Shown one piece after another: positions 49,701 to 59,211 of a stretch of 64,000 nucleotides of DNA. Under the pieces are notes generated by a model. The model was not told the origin of the DNA, searched no databases, and was given only the letters and a program-made list of their open reading frames with translations. The translations under genes were made by a program, and so were the position numbers. Numbering within the stretch: the first letter of the stretch is position 1; each line of letters starts with the position of its first letter. The stretch comes from Calliphora vicina (taxonomy: Eukaryota > Arthropoda > Insecta > Diptera > Calliphoridae): positions 33,689,667 through 33,753,666 of the forward strand of contig NC_088780.1 of NCBI RefSeq assembly GCF_958450345.1. The letters are read 5' to 3'.

Positions 49701-50015
49701 ATAGACTATGACTTACACTATGACTTAGACTATGACTACCACTATCACTTTGACCTAGACTATGACTTAGACTATGACTATGACTTAGACTATGACTTAG
49801 ACTATGACTTAGACTATGACTTAGATTATGATTTAGACTATGACTGAGACTATGACTTACACTATGAACTAAAAAATTACTTAGAATATGACTTGCACTA
49901 TGACTTACACTATGACTTAGACCATGACTTTGACTAAAACTACGACCTAGACTATAAATTTGTTGATTTTGAATATAAATACGACTTAGAATATGCATTT
50001 TACTATGACTTTAGG
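46755..50015 (+). repeat. Satellite C: 12-bp GACTTAGACTAT array with higher-order repeats
   Basis: About 3.2 kb. From about 46900 to 48090 there is no visible variant: nineteen consecutive 60-base lines are identical, about 99 units. From 48095 on, variant blocks alternate with pure runs. The marker GGGCCTAGAATATGAAATAG is at 48369, 48946 and 49685. A TTTGACCTAGAC marker, the satellite-D-type variant, appears at about 46880, 48095, 48442, 48835, 49020, 49437 and 49748. The left edge (46755-46800) carries TTTGAC units and the right edge (49860-50015) decays. The 12-bp period gives an open DLDY frame without a normal start. Confidence 0.97.
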
Positions 50016-50390
50016 TTTCACAAAGACATTGACTGGGAGGAAAACTTTCTCTAAGTAGAACTTTTTATATCCTTAAATATTTAGTCAATCTGCTATAAAA
50101 TTCTTTATTCATGGACACTTCATAAAAACTGAAAACACCACATACACAATAAATAACCCTCATATTTTCCAGAACATATGCCTCCTACTTACATTAAGCA
50201 CCTCTTTGCTAAATCAAATTTTCAACAAACACACATTCGGTGTTTTATTCAACAATTTTCTATCAAACAAACAGCAGATGTTCATACTCCTTCAAGTCAA
50301 TAAACTCTTCAAATTGAATTTACGAGCAAATAGCAAACAAACCAGCAAGACGCGCACCTTTTGTTAATTCTTTCAAAGCAAACACAATTC

Positions 50391-50430
50391 GAATAAAAGT
50401 GATCGTCACTCCGGCAGGCAGTTCGTCAGA
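50391..50430 (+). promoter_or_regulatory. Candidate core promoter (TATA-like plus initiator)
   Basis: GAATAAAAG at 50391-50399 lies 28-30 bases upstream of GGCAGTTCGTC, whose A at 50420 fits a fly initiator (TCAGTT-like). The spacing is that expected between TATA box and start site. The roughly 120 bases downstream contain no ATG until 50544. Both motifs are degenerate. Confidence 0.3.
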
Positions 50431-50543
50431 GTATTGAAAGCAACAACTACAACAACTGCTCAACCAACATAAAGGATCAACATTAATAAGGACTCGTGCC
50501 ATTAGCAATACAGAAAGTATTATCAAAAAGTAATTTTGTGAAA

Positions 50544-50642
50544 ATGAGGAATATTTTAGGGGTGGTTTTAACTTTTCTCCTGACTCATAGTGGAACAAAT
50601 TTTTATAGAAGTTTTACGAAATTCAGTTTTCTTTCAAACTAA
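50544..50642 (+). CDS. 32-codon secreted-type small ORF
   Basis: The product begins MRNILGVVLTFLLTHSGTNF and ends YRSFTKFSFLSN. It has a short basic start, a hydrophobic core at residues 4-14 and a polar THSG turn, as in a signal peptide. The ATG context (GTGAAAATGA) is good for a fly, and it is the first ATG after the candidate start site at 50420. The remaining 15 residues are few for a mature peptide. Either this is a small secreted peptide, or coding continues by splicing from a donor I cannot find. Chance remains possible. Confidence 0.3.
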   Translation: MRNILGVVLTFLLTHSGTNFYRSFTKFSFLSN

Positions 50643-50649
50643 AAAGGAA

Positions 50650-52175
50650 CTTTTGTGATCAACTACAGTAACTACAAAAATGCTCTGCTATGTGGTTGTG
50701 TTTAAAATGCCAAAACAAAAAGACGCCTTGTTTGACAGGGTTGAAAAATTTTGAAACCATCATGAGTTTGTAGAAAAAAAGAAAACAATAGAAATAGTTC
50801 TTATCTTGCAGAAAATTATTTCATTATCGCTGTATGTGTGCTTGGCATAAATGTATGTAATCGTCATTATTCGAGACCCCTTATGAAGATCAACCCAAAG
50901 TATGGTTGAGTATGTTTGTAAAGAAAAGCTTGTTTATGACTGACAGATGTCCTTACGAATTCATTCAGGCGCTTGGAAATTTACTTTTGTACTTTAGCTG
51001 TTGTATTCAATGAAAAAAGTAACTGTCTTTTGTATTTATATTTGGAAAAAAAAAATCTATAAGGGGTGGTGTGGTATTGAAAAAGAAAACCTGAAGTTTG
51101 AAATAATTTTAATACAATACGCGTGCGTGGCTTGTGCCTGAAAGGTTTTTTTTTGCCATTTGAGAACTTCTTTAGTTCGTTTTAATGAGTTGTAAATATA
51201 AATTTTAATATTGTTTAGAAATTTGAATACTTACGAATACCATTAAAGACATAATGAAATGTTAATAACAAATTAAAAGCAAGCATTTTCAGTATATAAA
51301 CCATTTTTAGTATTAATGTATTTTTTATTAAATTAAATCATAAAATTCCGTACCATTATTAAATAATTATTAAACAGTCACATTGCTTAAGTATTATAGT
51401 AATTGCATTATATTTTATATTATGATAATAAGCATGAAACAAATAATTTCGATCAAAGTAATGAAATTTTGAATTCTCTATATTCTGAATTCGATTTTAT
51501 CATCTTTGACCTCATATGAACGCTAATGAATCGTAGATTTTAAAGTACTTTCTAGAAATCCATACCATCCGTCAAAACATCCTTGAACAAATGATATCTC
51601 AAGAAAGGTATCTTCCATTTTGCAAAGAATTTGCATAAATATGAGCCATTGTTCGATTAAAAATATATATAAAATTCTGAATTGGATCATGTCGTTTTCC
51701 CGAGATAATTGAAATTTAGGGATATATTTGAAAAAATGTATTTACGTTTATATGTATATCTTTATAACTTATAAAAATTGTTTTTTAATGGAACTTTTAT
51801 GTAGCTTCTAGGGATATACCATAACATATGAATTTGCTGTTATCGATAACAGTTCCATAACCTCCTGTTTTAATGTTTCGATGATGGAAAAAGTACCATT
51901 AAGTCCCCATTTCGAAATTCTCTCATTTAGCATTACATTTTCAAAATTCATGTTTCTAGCTACATAGAAATAGAGTTATCGTAAAGTACCATTTAATATT
52001 TCTACGTTCATTAGTATAGACATATTCTGGGTTCAATATTATAAAATATTCGAAAAGCATATTGTGGATTATCACTCTCTTATTGTCACATACGCTTAGT
52101 ACTGGCGGAGATTCAGGGTTTCAAAAGAAAGGAATTTTCCCTAAATCCAAATGTTTATAATTCATGTAAGAAAGT
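50650..52175. other. Stretch without supported gene
   Basis: AT-rich. AAAAAGTACCATT words at 51885-52005 also occur at 54510-54600, hinting at a dispersed repeat. Nothing else was recognised. Confidence 0.4.
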
Positions 52176-52390
52176 ATTGTCTGTCAAGCCCGACTATATA
52201 ACACCCTACACTGAGTAAATGAGCAAAAACATTTTTGTGATTTTCGTAAGCGGGCCTTATATGGGAGCTATGACTAATTATGTACCGATCATCATAAAAT
52301 TACGTGACGAGACTTCCGTATATATAAAACTTATTTGGAGTGAAATTTGTGTAGATATCTACATATGTATATAAATTAAACAGTTATGAC

Positions 52391-52879
52391 CAGGGACCGA
52401 AAATAAAATTTATTCTTGAAATTTCAAAGGAAAAAGCCATCACAAGAGAATGTCGGAGAGTCAAGTCAAGCATATCATTTTGATCGTTTTCAACTATATT
52501 TTCATAAAATAGCAAGCTTTTTAAATTCTTGATTTTTATTTTTTTGTCAAAAATAATTGTTATTTTGGATTTTTAGTTTTTTTGTCAGAAATATTTGTTA
52601 AACTTTGATTTTTGTTTTTTTTTGTCAGAAATATTTGTCAAACTTTGATTTTTTTTTTTTTTTGTTAGAAATAATTGTTATTTTTTTGTCAGACTATGAT
52701 TTTTATATTTTTGACAGATATATAAATTAATTAATGAGTTTTATTTACATATTTACAATATGTCTGACAAAAAAATAACAATTATTTCTAACAAAAAAAA
52801 ATCAAAAATTGACAGATATTTCTGACAAAAAAAAATAAAAATCAAAAAATTATAAATGTCATGATTGTTACTGTCCCTG
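52391..52879. mobile_element. 489-bp hAT-type MITE with 8-bp target duplication
   Basis: The ends are CAGGGACCG and the inverse of CAGGGACAG. The 8-bp flanks GTTATGAC (52383-52390) and GTTATCAC (52880-52887) differ at one base, as expected of an hAT target duplication. Inside is a large imperfect palindrome: TTAGAAATAATTGTTATTTT near 52665-52685 pairs with about 52772-52792. The arms are built of repeated TTTTTTGTCAGAAATA units. No coding frame. Confidence 0.82.
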
Positions 52880-53483
52880 GTTATCACCGATAAAGTATAA
52901 TATCGGGAGGACATTTGTATGGGTGCTAGGTAGGGTGATCGATTCTTCGACATTTTTTAGAAACCGGTTTTCGGTTTCTTCGAAAAATTGCAATTTAATA
53001 TCAACCGGTTTCGGTTTTTTTATAATAACCGGTTAACGGGTTTTTAGGAAAATATTAAAACGCCTAGAAATAAAAAGAAAAAAGTTTTATTTATTAAAAT
53101 AATAGTGATTAAAACAATTTTGATTACTTCTTTTATCCTTCACAAGGTCTTCGGTTCAAATTTGAACCATTTTGAAATTAATATTTAATTTTTTCTAACA
53201 GTGAGTGGTTGATATTTTTGATATTTTATGAATTTTATTTAATTTCAAATGTTAACAACTACGTTAGGTTTTTAGAAAAACAAATTGGCAAAAAATATCT
53301 ATAAACTTGTTTGGACTTAAGGTATTTCGTTACGCACAATTAAGTTACATTTTTTCAGAGCTTTGATAACACTACAATATATCTTTGATAGCTCTAATAT
53401 ATATCTGTGTCTTTTCATCATATTTGCTGAACATTATATTCGAACTACTGTTTTTCTTATCCTTCATAAGATCTTAAAAAAAA

Positions 53484-53527
53484 TTTAATTTTAAAATGGG
53501 TAAAATTTTACCCATTTTAAAATTAAA
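53484..53527. repeat. Perfect 44-bp palindrome
   Basis: TTTAATTTTAAAATGGGTAA is followed without spacer by its full inverse, centred on TAAAATTTTA at 53505/53506. Confidence 0.9.
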
Positions 53528-53960
53528 ATTGCATTTTTTTCTAAAAATGAGTGGTTGATATTTTATGACTTTAATTTAATTTCAAATGTCAACTACGTTA
53601 GGTTTTTTTTTAAAAAATCTATTTTCTATTTGGGTCAAATTTTACCAGAAGATCGTTAACGTCAGTAAATTTGAAGACCTTATGAAAGCAAAATCATCTC
53701 TTAGGAATACGTAAAACACAGTTTAAATGCTTTGCAGTATATCGATTTTTTTTTGGTTTTATAAAACTAGACATTGAAAATCATCTTTTACTAGGTGTAT
53801 TTGTAGGACATATAGAAAACAAAGCATTGAGTAAGTTTTCAGGCTTACCAGATCACTTGTGACATTTTCTAAATATAAAAAGTCTTCTAAAATTGTTGAA
53901 GTATTTGTTTTAAATATTTTTTTGGGATTTTTAATAGTTTTTATTACACTAACCCTCATT

Positions 53961-54071
53961 AACACGAAGTCTGGTTAGGTGCTAACTAATAGTTATACTG
54001 TCGTTTAAAATTATTTTTGTATGAAAACTGTCAGTATAACTATTAGTTAACACATAACCAGACTTCGTGTT
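53961..54071. repeat. 40-bp-arm hairpin, 31-nt loop
   Basis: AACACGAAGTCTGGTTAGGT plus GCTAACTAATAGTTATACTG (53961-54000) is inverted at 54032-54071 with two mismatches. Confidence 0.9.
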
Positions 54072-55004
54072 CTTCGTGTTAGAAAAAAACGGCTATTCGA
54101 GGAGAAAAACCCGGGTTCTTCGATATTCGAAATGTGAGCTTTTGAAAAAAACCGAAACTGACCTTAACAAAAAAAAAAACGGTTATAACCGGTGAAACCG
54201 ATTTCAGCCAGTTTCAATAGGCTTCGTTTGTGGATTGAAACAAATACATGACCAATTTTGATCGAAATATCTTCAAAATTGCAACATGTACTTTGTGCAC
54301 AATGTTTACATGGACAGCCAGACGGACGGACGGACATCGTTTAATCGTCTCAGAAATAGATTCTGAGTCAATCGGTGTTAGACTAATATTTTTGGGCTTT
54401 ACAAACATCAGCACAAACGCATTATACCTTCCCCGCTATGGTGGTGTAGGGTATAAATACAGTATAAAATTTAAATTTATTAGCATTATCAGAAAATTAA
54501 AAAAGTACCATTTACAAAGAGCTCAGATTCTATGATCATTATTATATTGTAGAAAATTCAAAGATTACCATTAGAAGAACGAAAAAGTATCATTAGTTTT
54601 CCCATTTCACTTGCATACGAAATAACACCATGTCAGTAAATTTTTGTATTAGTGAACGAACTAATGTATACAATTTTCTCAAAATTGGCTTAATAATCTT
54701 TAATTAAATGTATTTTCTCGATTTACCACTTTATGGTACCTTTTTGTTCCCATTGAGATGATGCAAATATTATTTAAATATAATATTTCTATGTATAATT
54801 TAGTTTATGCAAAAAGTACCAAATATTAATAGAATTTTTACCTCCTAAATGTATGAGTTTTCAAAAGCTACCTAATTTGTATTTGATATTTGTTTTTTAT
54901 GAGTGAAGAATATGATTTGAAATTTATTTCTATGTATGTATATTGGCTTAAAAAAGACATATTGTGCCTAAAATACATAGATCTTTTACCCGTTTTCTTC
55001 TCTA

Positions 55005-55134
55005 AATGGCTCGAATTTCTTAAAAGTACCAAACATTTTTTATATCGATGAAGAGGCATTTTAAGACAAAATGGCTCGAATTTCTTAAAAGTACCAAACA
55101 TTTTTTATATCGATGAAGAGGCATTTTAAGACAA
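55005..55134 (+). repeat. Exact 65-bp tandem duplication
   Basis: The unit starting AATGGCTCGAATTTCTTAAA occurs at 55005-55069 and 55070-55134 with no difference, implying a very recent event or an assembly duplication. Confidence 0.95.
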
Positions 55135-55184
55135 TATGTTACCAAAGTTGCCCGATTTAATTCCCTAAACCTTCGAGTTTCCAA

Positions 55185-55370
55185 AAATCCCTTCTTAGTT
55201 GACCTACATAAGGAGAAGGGAACCTATAGTCCAAATTTGTACAGTTCACCATCCTTTAGAATTATGGCGTGATTGTGCATCGCTTCCTACTCGCTGTATC
55301 CGGATTCATTTGTCATCACTGCATGTACACAGCCAAATCTGGGATAACTGTCCTTATTAGCGATTGTAGT
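55185..55370. other. GC-richer island, possibly decayed coding DNA
   Basis: On the plus strand, a TCCCTTCTTAG acceptor-like site is followed by an open frame including TYIRRREPIVQICTVHHPLE to a stop at about 55356. On the minus strand a frame with two stops reads DSYPRFGCVHAVMTNESGYS and EAMHNHAIILKDGELYKFGL, which looks more protein-like. I cannot tell which, if either, was coding. Confidence 0.25.
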
Positions 55371-55379
55371 ATCCAAAAT

Positions 55380-56100
55380 AGTAAACAACCTCAGTATTAA
55401 AAAACCGTGATCACTTTTAAGATATTTTCCCAAAAAAACCCTCTATTTCTAAAAAAAGGAAAAATTTCAAATATTCAGCATCAAATTTATTAAACCTTTA
55501 TATTGTTTATTTTAAATTGTTCCCCTAAAAAATAAACCCAAAATCTGTGTATTTTTTTTGTATAATTTGTACCAAACACCTTTGTTTATTCTCAATTTTA
55601 TTACGTTTCTCTCTTTTCCTCCTTACCTTCTAGCTTTGCTCATCTTATACGTCCTTGATCCTGTCTACCATTGTTAAATACACACACGTGTAATGTATTA
55701 CTTGTGTGTGTAGATTTGTTGTACCTTTTCTTTCTTATTTTTTTTTTTGCAGCATCAAAATCCTCATCACATTTGCTTGAAGCAAATTTTAATACATTTT
55801 ATGTTGTTGTTTGCCACAAGCATTTATAACAAAAAAAAAAAAAAGAATTATATTGTATTGTTTTGCCTTCACCATCATCATCGTAGTCGTCATCTCATTG
55901 TAGTCATCATCATCATTACGAATGAAATAATTCAATTGCAGCTGCCTCTTTTGGCTTTTTACCTTTAACCATGGCAAGCAATGTCATTTGTGAACACATC
56001 ACAACTACTTACTTAAGCAATTACACTGTTTACCAGGTGAATGTATAATTTATAAAGATTTATTTATTTGTAAAGATTTCTCTAAAGATTGGCTACTGAT
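55380..56100. other. Host-like stretch, no supported gene
   Basis: It contains a striking acceptor-like T13-GCAG at about 55740-55753 and CATCATCATCG triplets. The frame after the acceptor is driven by low complexity. Confidence 0.35.
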
Positions 56101-56109
56101 ACGCTGGCG

Positions 56110-56620
56110 TTATAGATTTATAATGTATATGTATTTAGACAGATATAAAGATAGAATATGAGGGGATTTGTTTACATATGCGAAAATAGGGTCTTGAAAT
56201 AGGGACTTCCGAACTCTGACTGTTGATAGCGGTCGTATTTTTGAAGTCGAAGTGGCTGTCATATATTTAATTTGTTTTTCCACATCAACATTGACGACTA
56301 TAGCGTTTTGTTCGGCCAAAGTGCCGCGAGCTTCGCCCATTTTACGGTCGCCATAGTCATCCTACCGAGAAGACTATTCCAGTTAGGTGGGTAAACTAGA
56401 GTCCACTATTTCAGTAAATAATTAACCAAGGACGACGAAACGTAAGATCTGAAAAAAACATCGCTGCTGTTCTTGAGAGTGTGTAAGAGAATCTGAGGCT
56501 GTCGATTTCGCATGGCTTGCAAGAACTCGTACTTTCGCAGACCAGAAATTTGCAAATTTGGCATCTTGACTTGGGCCTGCCCAACTGACCCAGGAACTTA
56601 AGGTAAACGACATGTTTTTG
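56110..56620 (-). other. GC-richer minus-strand coding-like region, unidentified
   Basis: Open pieces include SWAGPSQDAKFANFWSAKVR or, one frame over, MPNLQISGLRKYEFLQAMRN followed by QPQILLHTLKNSSDVFFRSY. Further down is MGEARGTLAEQNAIVVNVDV. Composition is clearly less AT-rich than the surroundings and frames are interrupted. It may be a decayed transposon or retroelement piece. No motif is recognised. Confidence 0.25.
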
Positions 56621-56629
56621 CTGAATGGG

Positions 56630-58000
56630 ATTTAGAAACTGACCCTAATTTTCGATAATTTCATTTATTCATAATTTATTAAATTCTTAGGGAAACAGTG
56701 TATGCCCTCTTATTTTCCTTAACTTCTATACACCAGTAATGCACCACTTTTAGTTATACAGAATCAAAACAATTTTGAAATATATTTCCAACACATTGTT
56801 ATTGCTTTCTTAAACTTGTTGTTGTTATTTTCAATTCTTTTACTTACTATATTTTGTTGCTGTTATATGTTTTCAAAAATATTTCAAATCTTTTGTTCGC
56901 TAGAAAACAGGAAATTTTTTTTTGCTATGCTAAACACACAAAAAGCAACAACTAACACATGTCTTTCTGCAGTTGTATGTGTAGTTATATTTGTGTTTCT
57001 TAGGTCCTTTTTTCATCCTTAAACAATTGTTACTCACACAGAGATTTTTGTTTTTCTTTTTTTGCAAATTGACATTTGCCGAATATTTGGCCAAAGATTT
57101 TGCAAGGGGTTGTTTTTTTTTTTTTGATGCAGTAAAAAGAGAAAAATATTTTGTTTGCTTCTACAAAAACCAAAAAAAGGATGATGTTGAATAGTAGCAG
57201 CAGAAAACGATTATATTTATTCTAATAACACACATATATTTTTTAACCTTTAATATTGTTCCATATATGACACCATAATGTTAACACCCTTTTTGCTAAG
57301 TTTAGGTCATGGTTGTTGCAGAATTTAACTTTAAAATGAAATTGGTTTAAAATTTGAAACAAAAAATATAAACCAAAATTCTGTTAGTATGTTTTGTTTT
57401 ATTAAATCAAAACCAGAATCTTAAAAAGATATCTGTGTAACAGTTATTTCTCAAAGAGCTGTGAAGAAAAACTAACTAAAACTTTAACTTAAAATAATCT
57501 TAGGCAATAAATAAGATACTGCAAAATCTCAATTTAGCTTTACTAATGCCTAGTATACTTTTCAATGTCAATGTCAAGTCTGAATTTATCTACATCAAGA
57601 TTTAGCTTTAATAAATTAAACTTCTCTACTAATTTTTTGAAGATCGATTCATAATTGTCAAATCATTTATTGTGTAAGTAGATGTTCAGCTCACGAATAC
57701 TTTATAGCTTCCACAAATTTCTTTTAGCGCTTACTATCTTCATACAGAAGGCAAGATTGGTGTATAGTCAAGGCCGGGCTATAAATTCTCATAACTTCAA
57801 TTGTGATCTTGTACCCAGCATAGTTTCAATACACATTAATTGTTGAGATCATTTTGCTCTCTTTGACAAAGAATGACTAATTTATATCTAGTATTTATAT
57901 TCCACAGAACTTTTATGACAGCCCAACTTACTCGTAATATGACTGTTCGGCCTAATAAATAAAAACCTTTATACGGTGACATTATCTTTCTTTGAACCAT
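56630..58000. other. Stretch without supported gene
   Basis: T-rich, UTR-like to about 57250, then AT-rich. Minus-strand frames near 57550-57790 contain YTNLAFCMKIVSAKRNLWKL with stops, possibly a retroelement relic, but no diagnostic motif was found. Confidence 0.3.
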
Positions 58001-58004
58001 TGCA

Positions 58005-59146
58005 CAGTGGGGCAGAATCAAAATTTTTTGGAAATAAGTCATTCATTTCTAAACAGCTACACCGATCGGGATAAAATTTGACGTGAGCATATCTAAGGAG
58101 TATTCGAGTTTAAGTTATTAAAATGGGCCCTACAAATGCTCCAGGGGCGGCGCTATGAGGGCTCAAAGTACCTTTGACATTTAAACACGATCCATATTTT
58201 TATTTCCCATCCAATTTAAATTTTTTATATTCTTAGAAAGCGCTTGGCTAGAAAAAAACATACTTGAGTGTGCTATCTATCTCTTATTATTTATATTTGA
58301 AAATTGAAATTTAAAAAAGTTGCCATACCTTTGTCCGCTTTTTGGAAATATAGAGAGTACTTTTGCATTGAATGGACTCGAATTTTTTTGTTAGTTAGAC
58401 AACTAAATTACGAATTATATACAAAAGATTGCAGAACAATATCAATTGTGGATCCAAAAATAAACGATTTTCTATTTAAAAATTCAAAAAATAGTAGATC
58501 TTTGATGTTTTTTGGGGGAAAAGGTGACTTAATTTTTTTTTGTTAAAAAATAACTTTCTTTAAGAACATATAACAGTTTTATGGTTTTCTGTAAGGCATA
58601 TTTACGGATAATATTTTAGTATTAAAAACATGTCATATTTTTCAAATATGTAGCCTCTACGCCCTTCGGAATTTGACCAATTTTTATCAAAATTTCTACT
58701 TTTGGGCCACATGTTCTAAAATCCCAAAGCTGGGATCAGACAACGGAAAGCAGCATTAAAAACCTTGATGTGTTCCCTATTTATCCCCAACGTATTTTTC
58801 CAGCCCCGAAGGAAATGTGGACCCTATATTCAAAATTGTAAAAAATACCATTCTCGCTCCAATTTTTAGGAACTTGAGGGATACCCTTTGACCTTATGAC
58901 AATTTTTTTTACACTTTGTTATTTAAAATGACACATTTAAAAAACCTTGATAATTTCATTAAGTTTTGTTAATAAATAAAGAATTACATATTTATTGAGT
59001 TAAATAAGTTAATTTTTGGTCTTACAAAAAAAAATTTCAAATCAATATCTCAATTAGATTCAAAAATATGCCACTTAAAATCTCCGTCCTTTAAAAATAT
59101 TGCACTGCCAGATATATTTCCAAAAAAATTTGATTCTGACCCTCTG
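58005..59146. mobile_element. 1.14-kb TIR element (hAT-like ends), family of 18311-19095
   Basis: The left end CAGTGGGGCAGAATCAAAAT and the inverse of the right end, CAGAGGGTCAGAATCAAATT, agree for about 30 bp and continue with TTTTTGGAAATA. CAGNG starts suggest hAT, but no 8-bp duplication was found. The internal body from about 58330 matches the copy at 18.3 kb. No transposase frame. Confidence 0.7.
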
Positions 59147-59211
59147 TAATATCTAATTACGTCAATGATTCCAATTTATATATGTTAGTGTAATTTGAGA
59201 CTAGAGTTTTT

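Larger units (their letters stand above)
52935..54205. mobile_element. About 1.27-kb element with ACCGGTTTCGGTTTTT-rich ends
   Basis: Both ends are rich in AACCGGTT and CGGTTT motifs in opposite orientation: GAAACCGGTTTTCGGTTTCT on the left and AACCGGTGAAACCG on the right. An internal direct duplication (GAGTGGTTGATATTTT and AACTACGTTAGGTTTTT) lies about 330 bp apart at 53204-53275 and 53552-53605. No transposase is seen. Insertion into the mini-me-like element defines the limits to within a few bases. Confidence 0.65.
52181..54460 (-). mobile_element. mini-me-like element split by two insertions
   Basis: The minus-strand order is: 54460-54206 (ATACCCTACACCACCATAGC, TCTGAGACGATTAAACGATG, GTCCGTCCGTCCGTC, CATGTAAACATTG, ATTGAAACTGGCTGAAATCG), then 52930-52888 (ACCTAGCACCCATACAAATG), then 52390-52181 (ending GTTATATAGTCGGGCTTGAC). 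Comparison with the copy at 63166, where AAACTGGCTGAAATCG and CACCTAGCCCCCATACAAAT are adjacent, shows that the two intervening blocks are insertions. Confidence 0.75.

Noticed and set aside
55579..55660. Minus-strand exon ending GAAG|GTAAGG near 55622
   Set aside because: The upstream acceptor has no polypyrimidine tract and most frames contain stops.
55740..55968. Exon after a striking T13-GCAG acceptor
   Set aside because: The following frame is Lys-, His- and Ile-rich from homopolymer and CAT triplet tracts, with no donor or domain.
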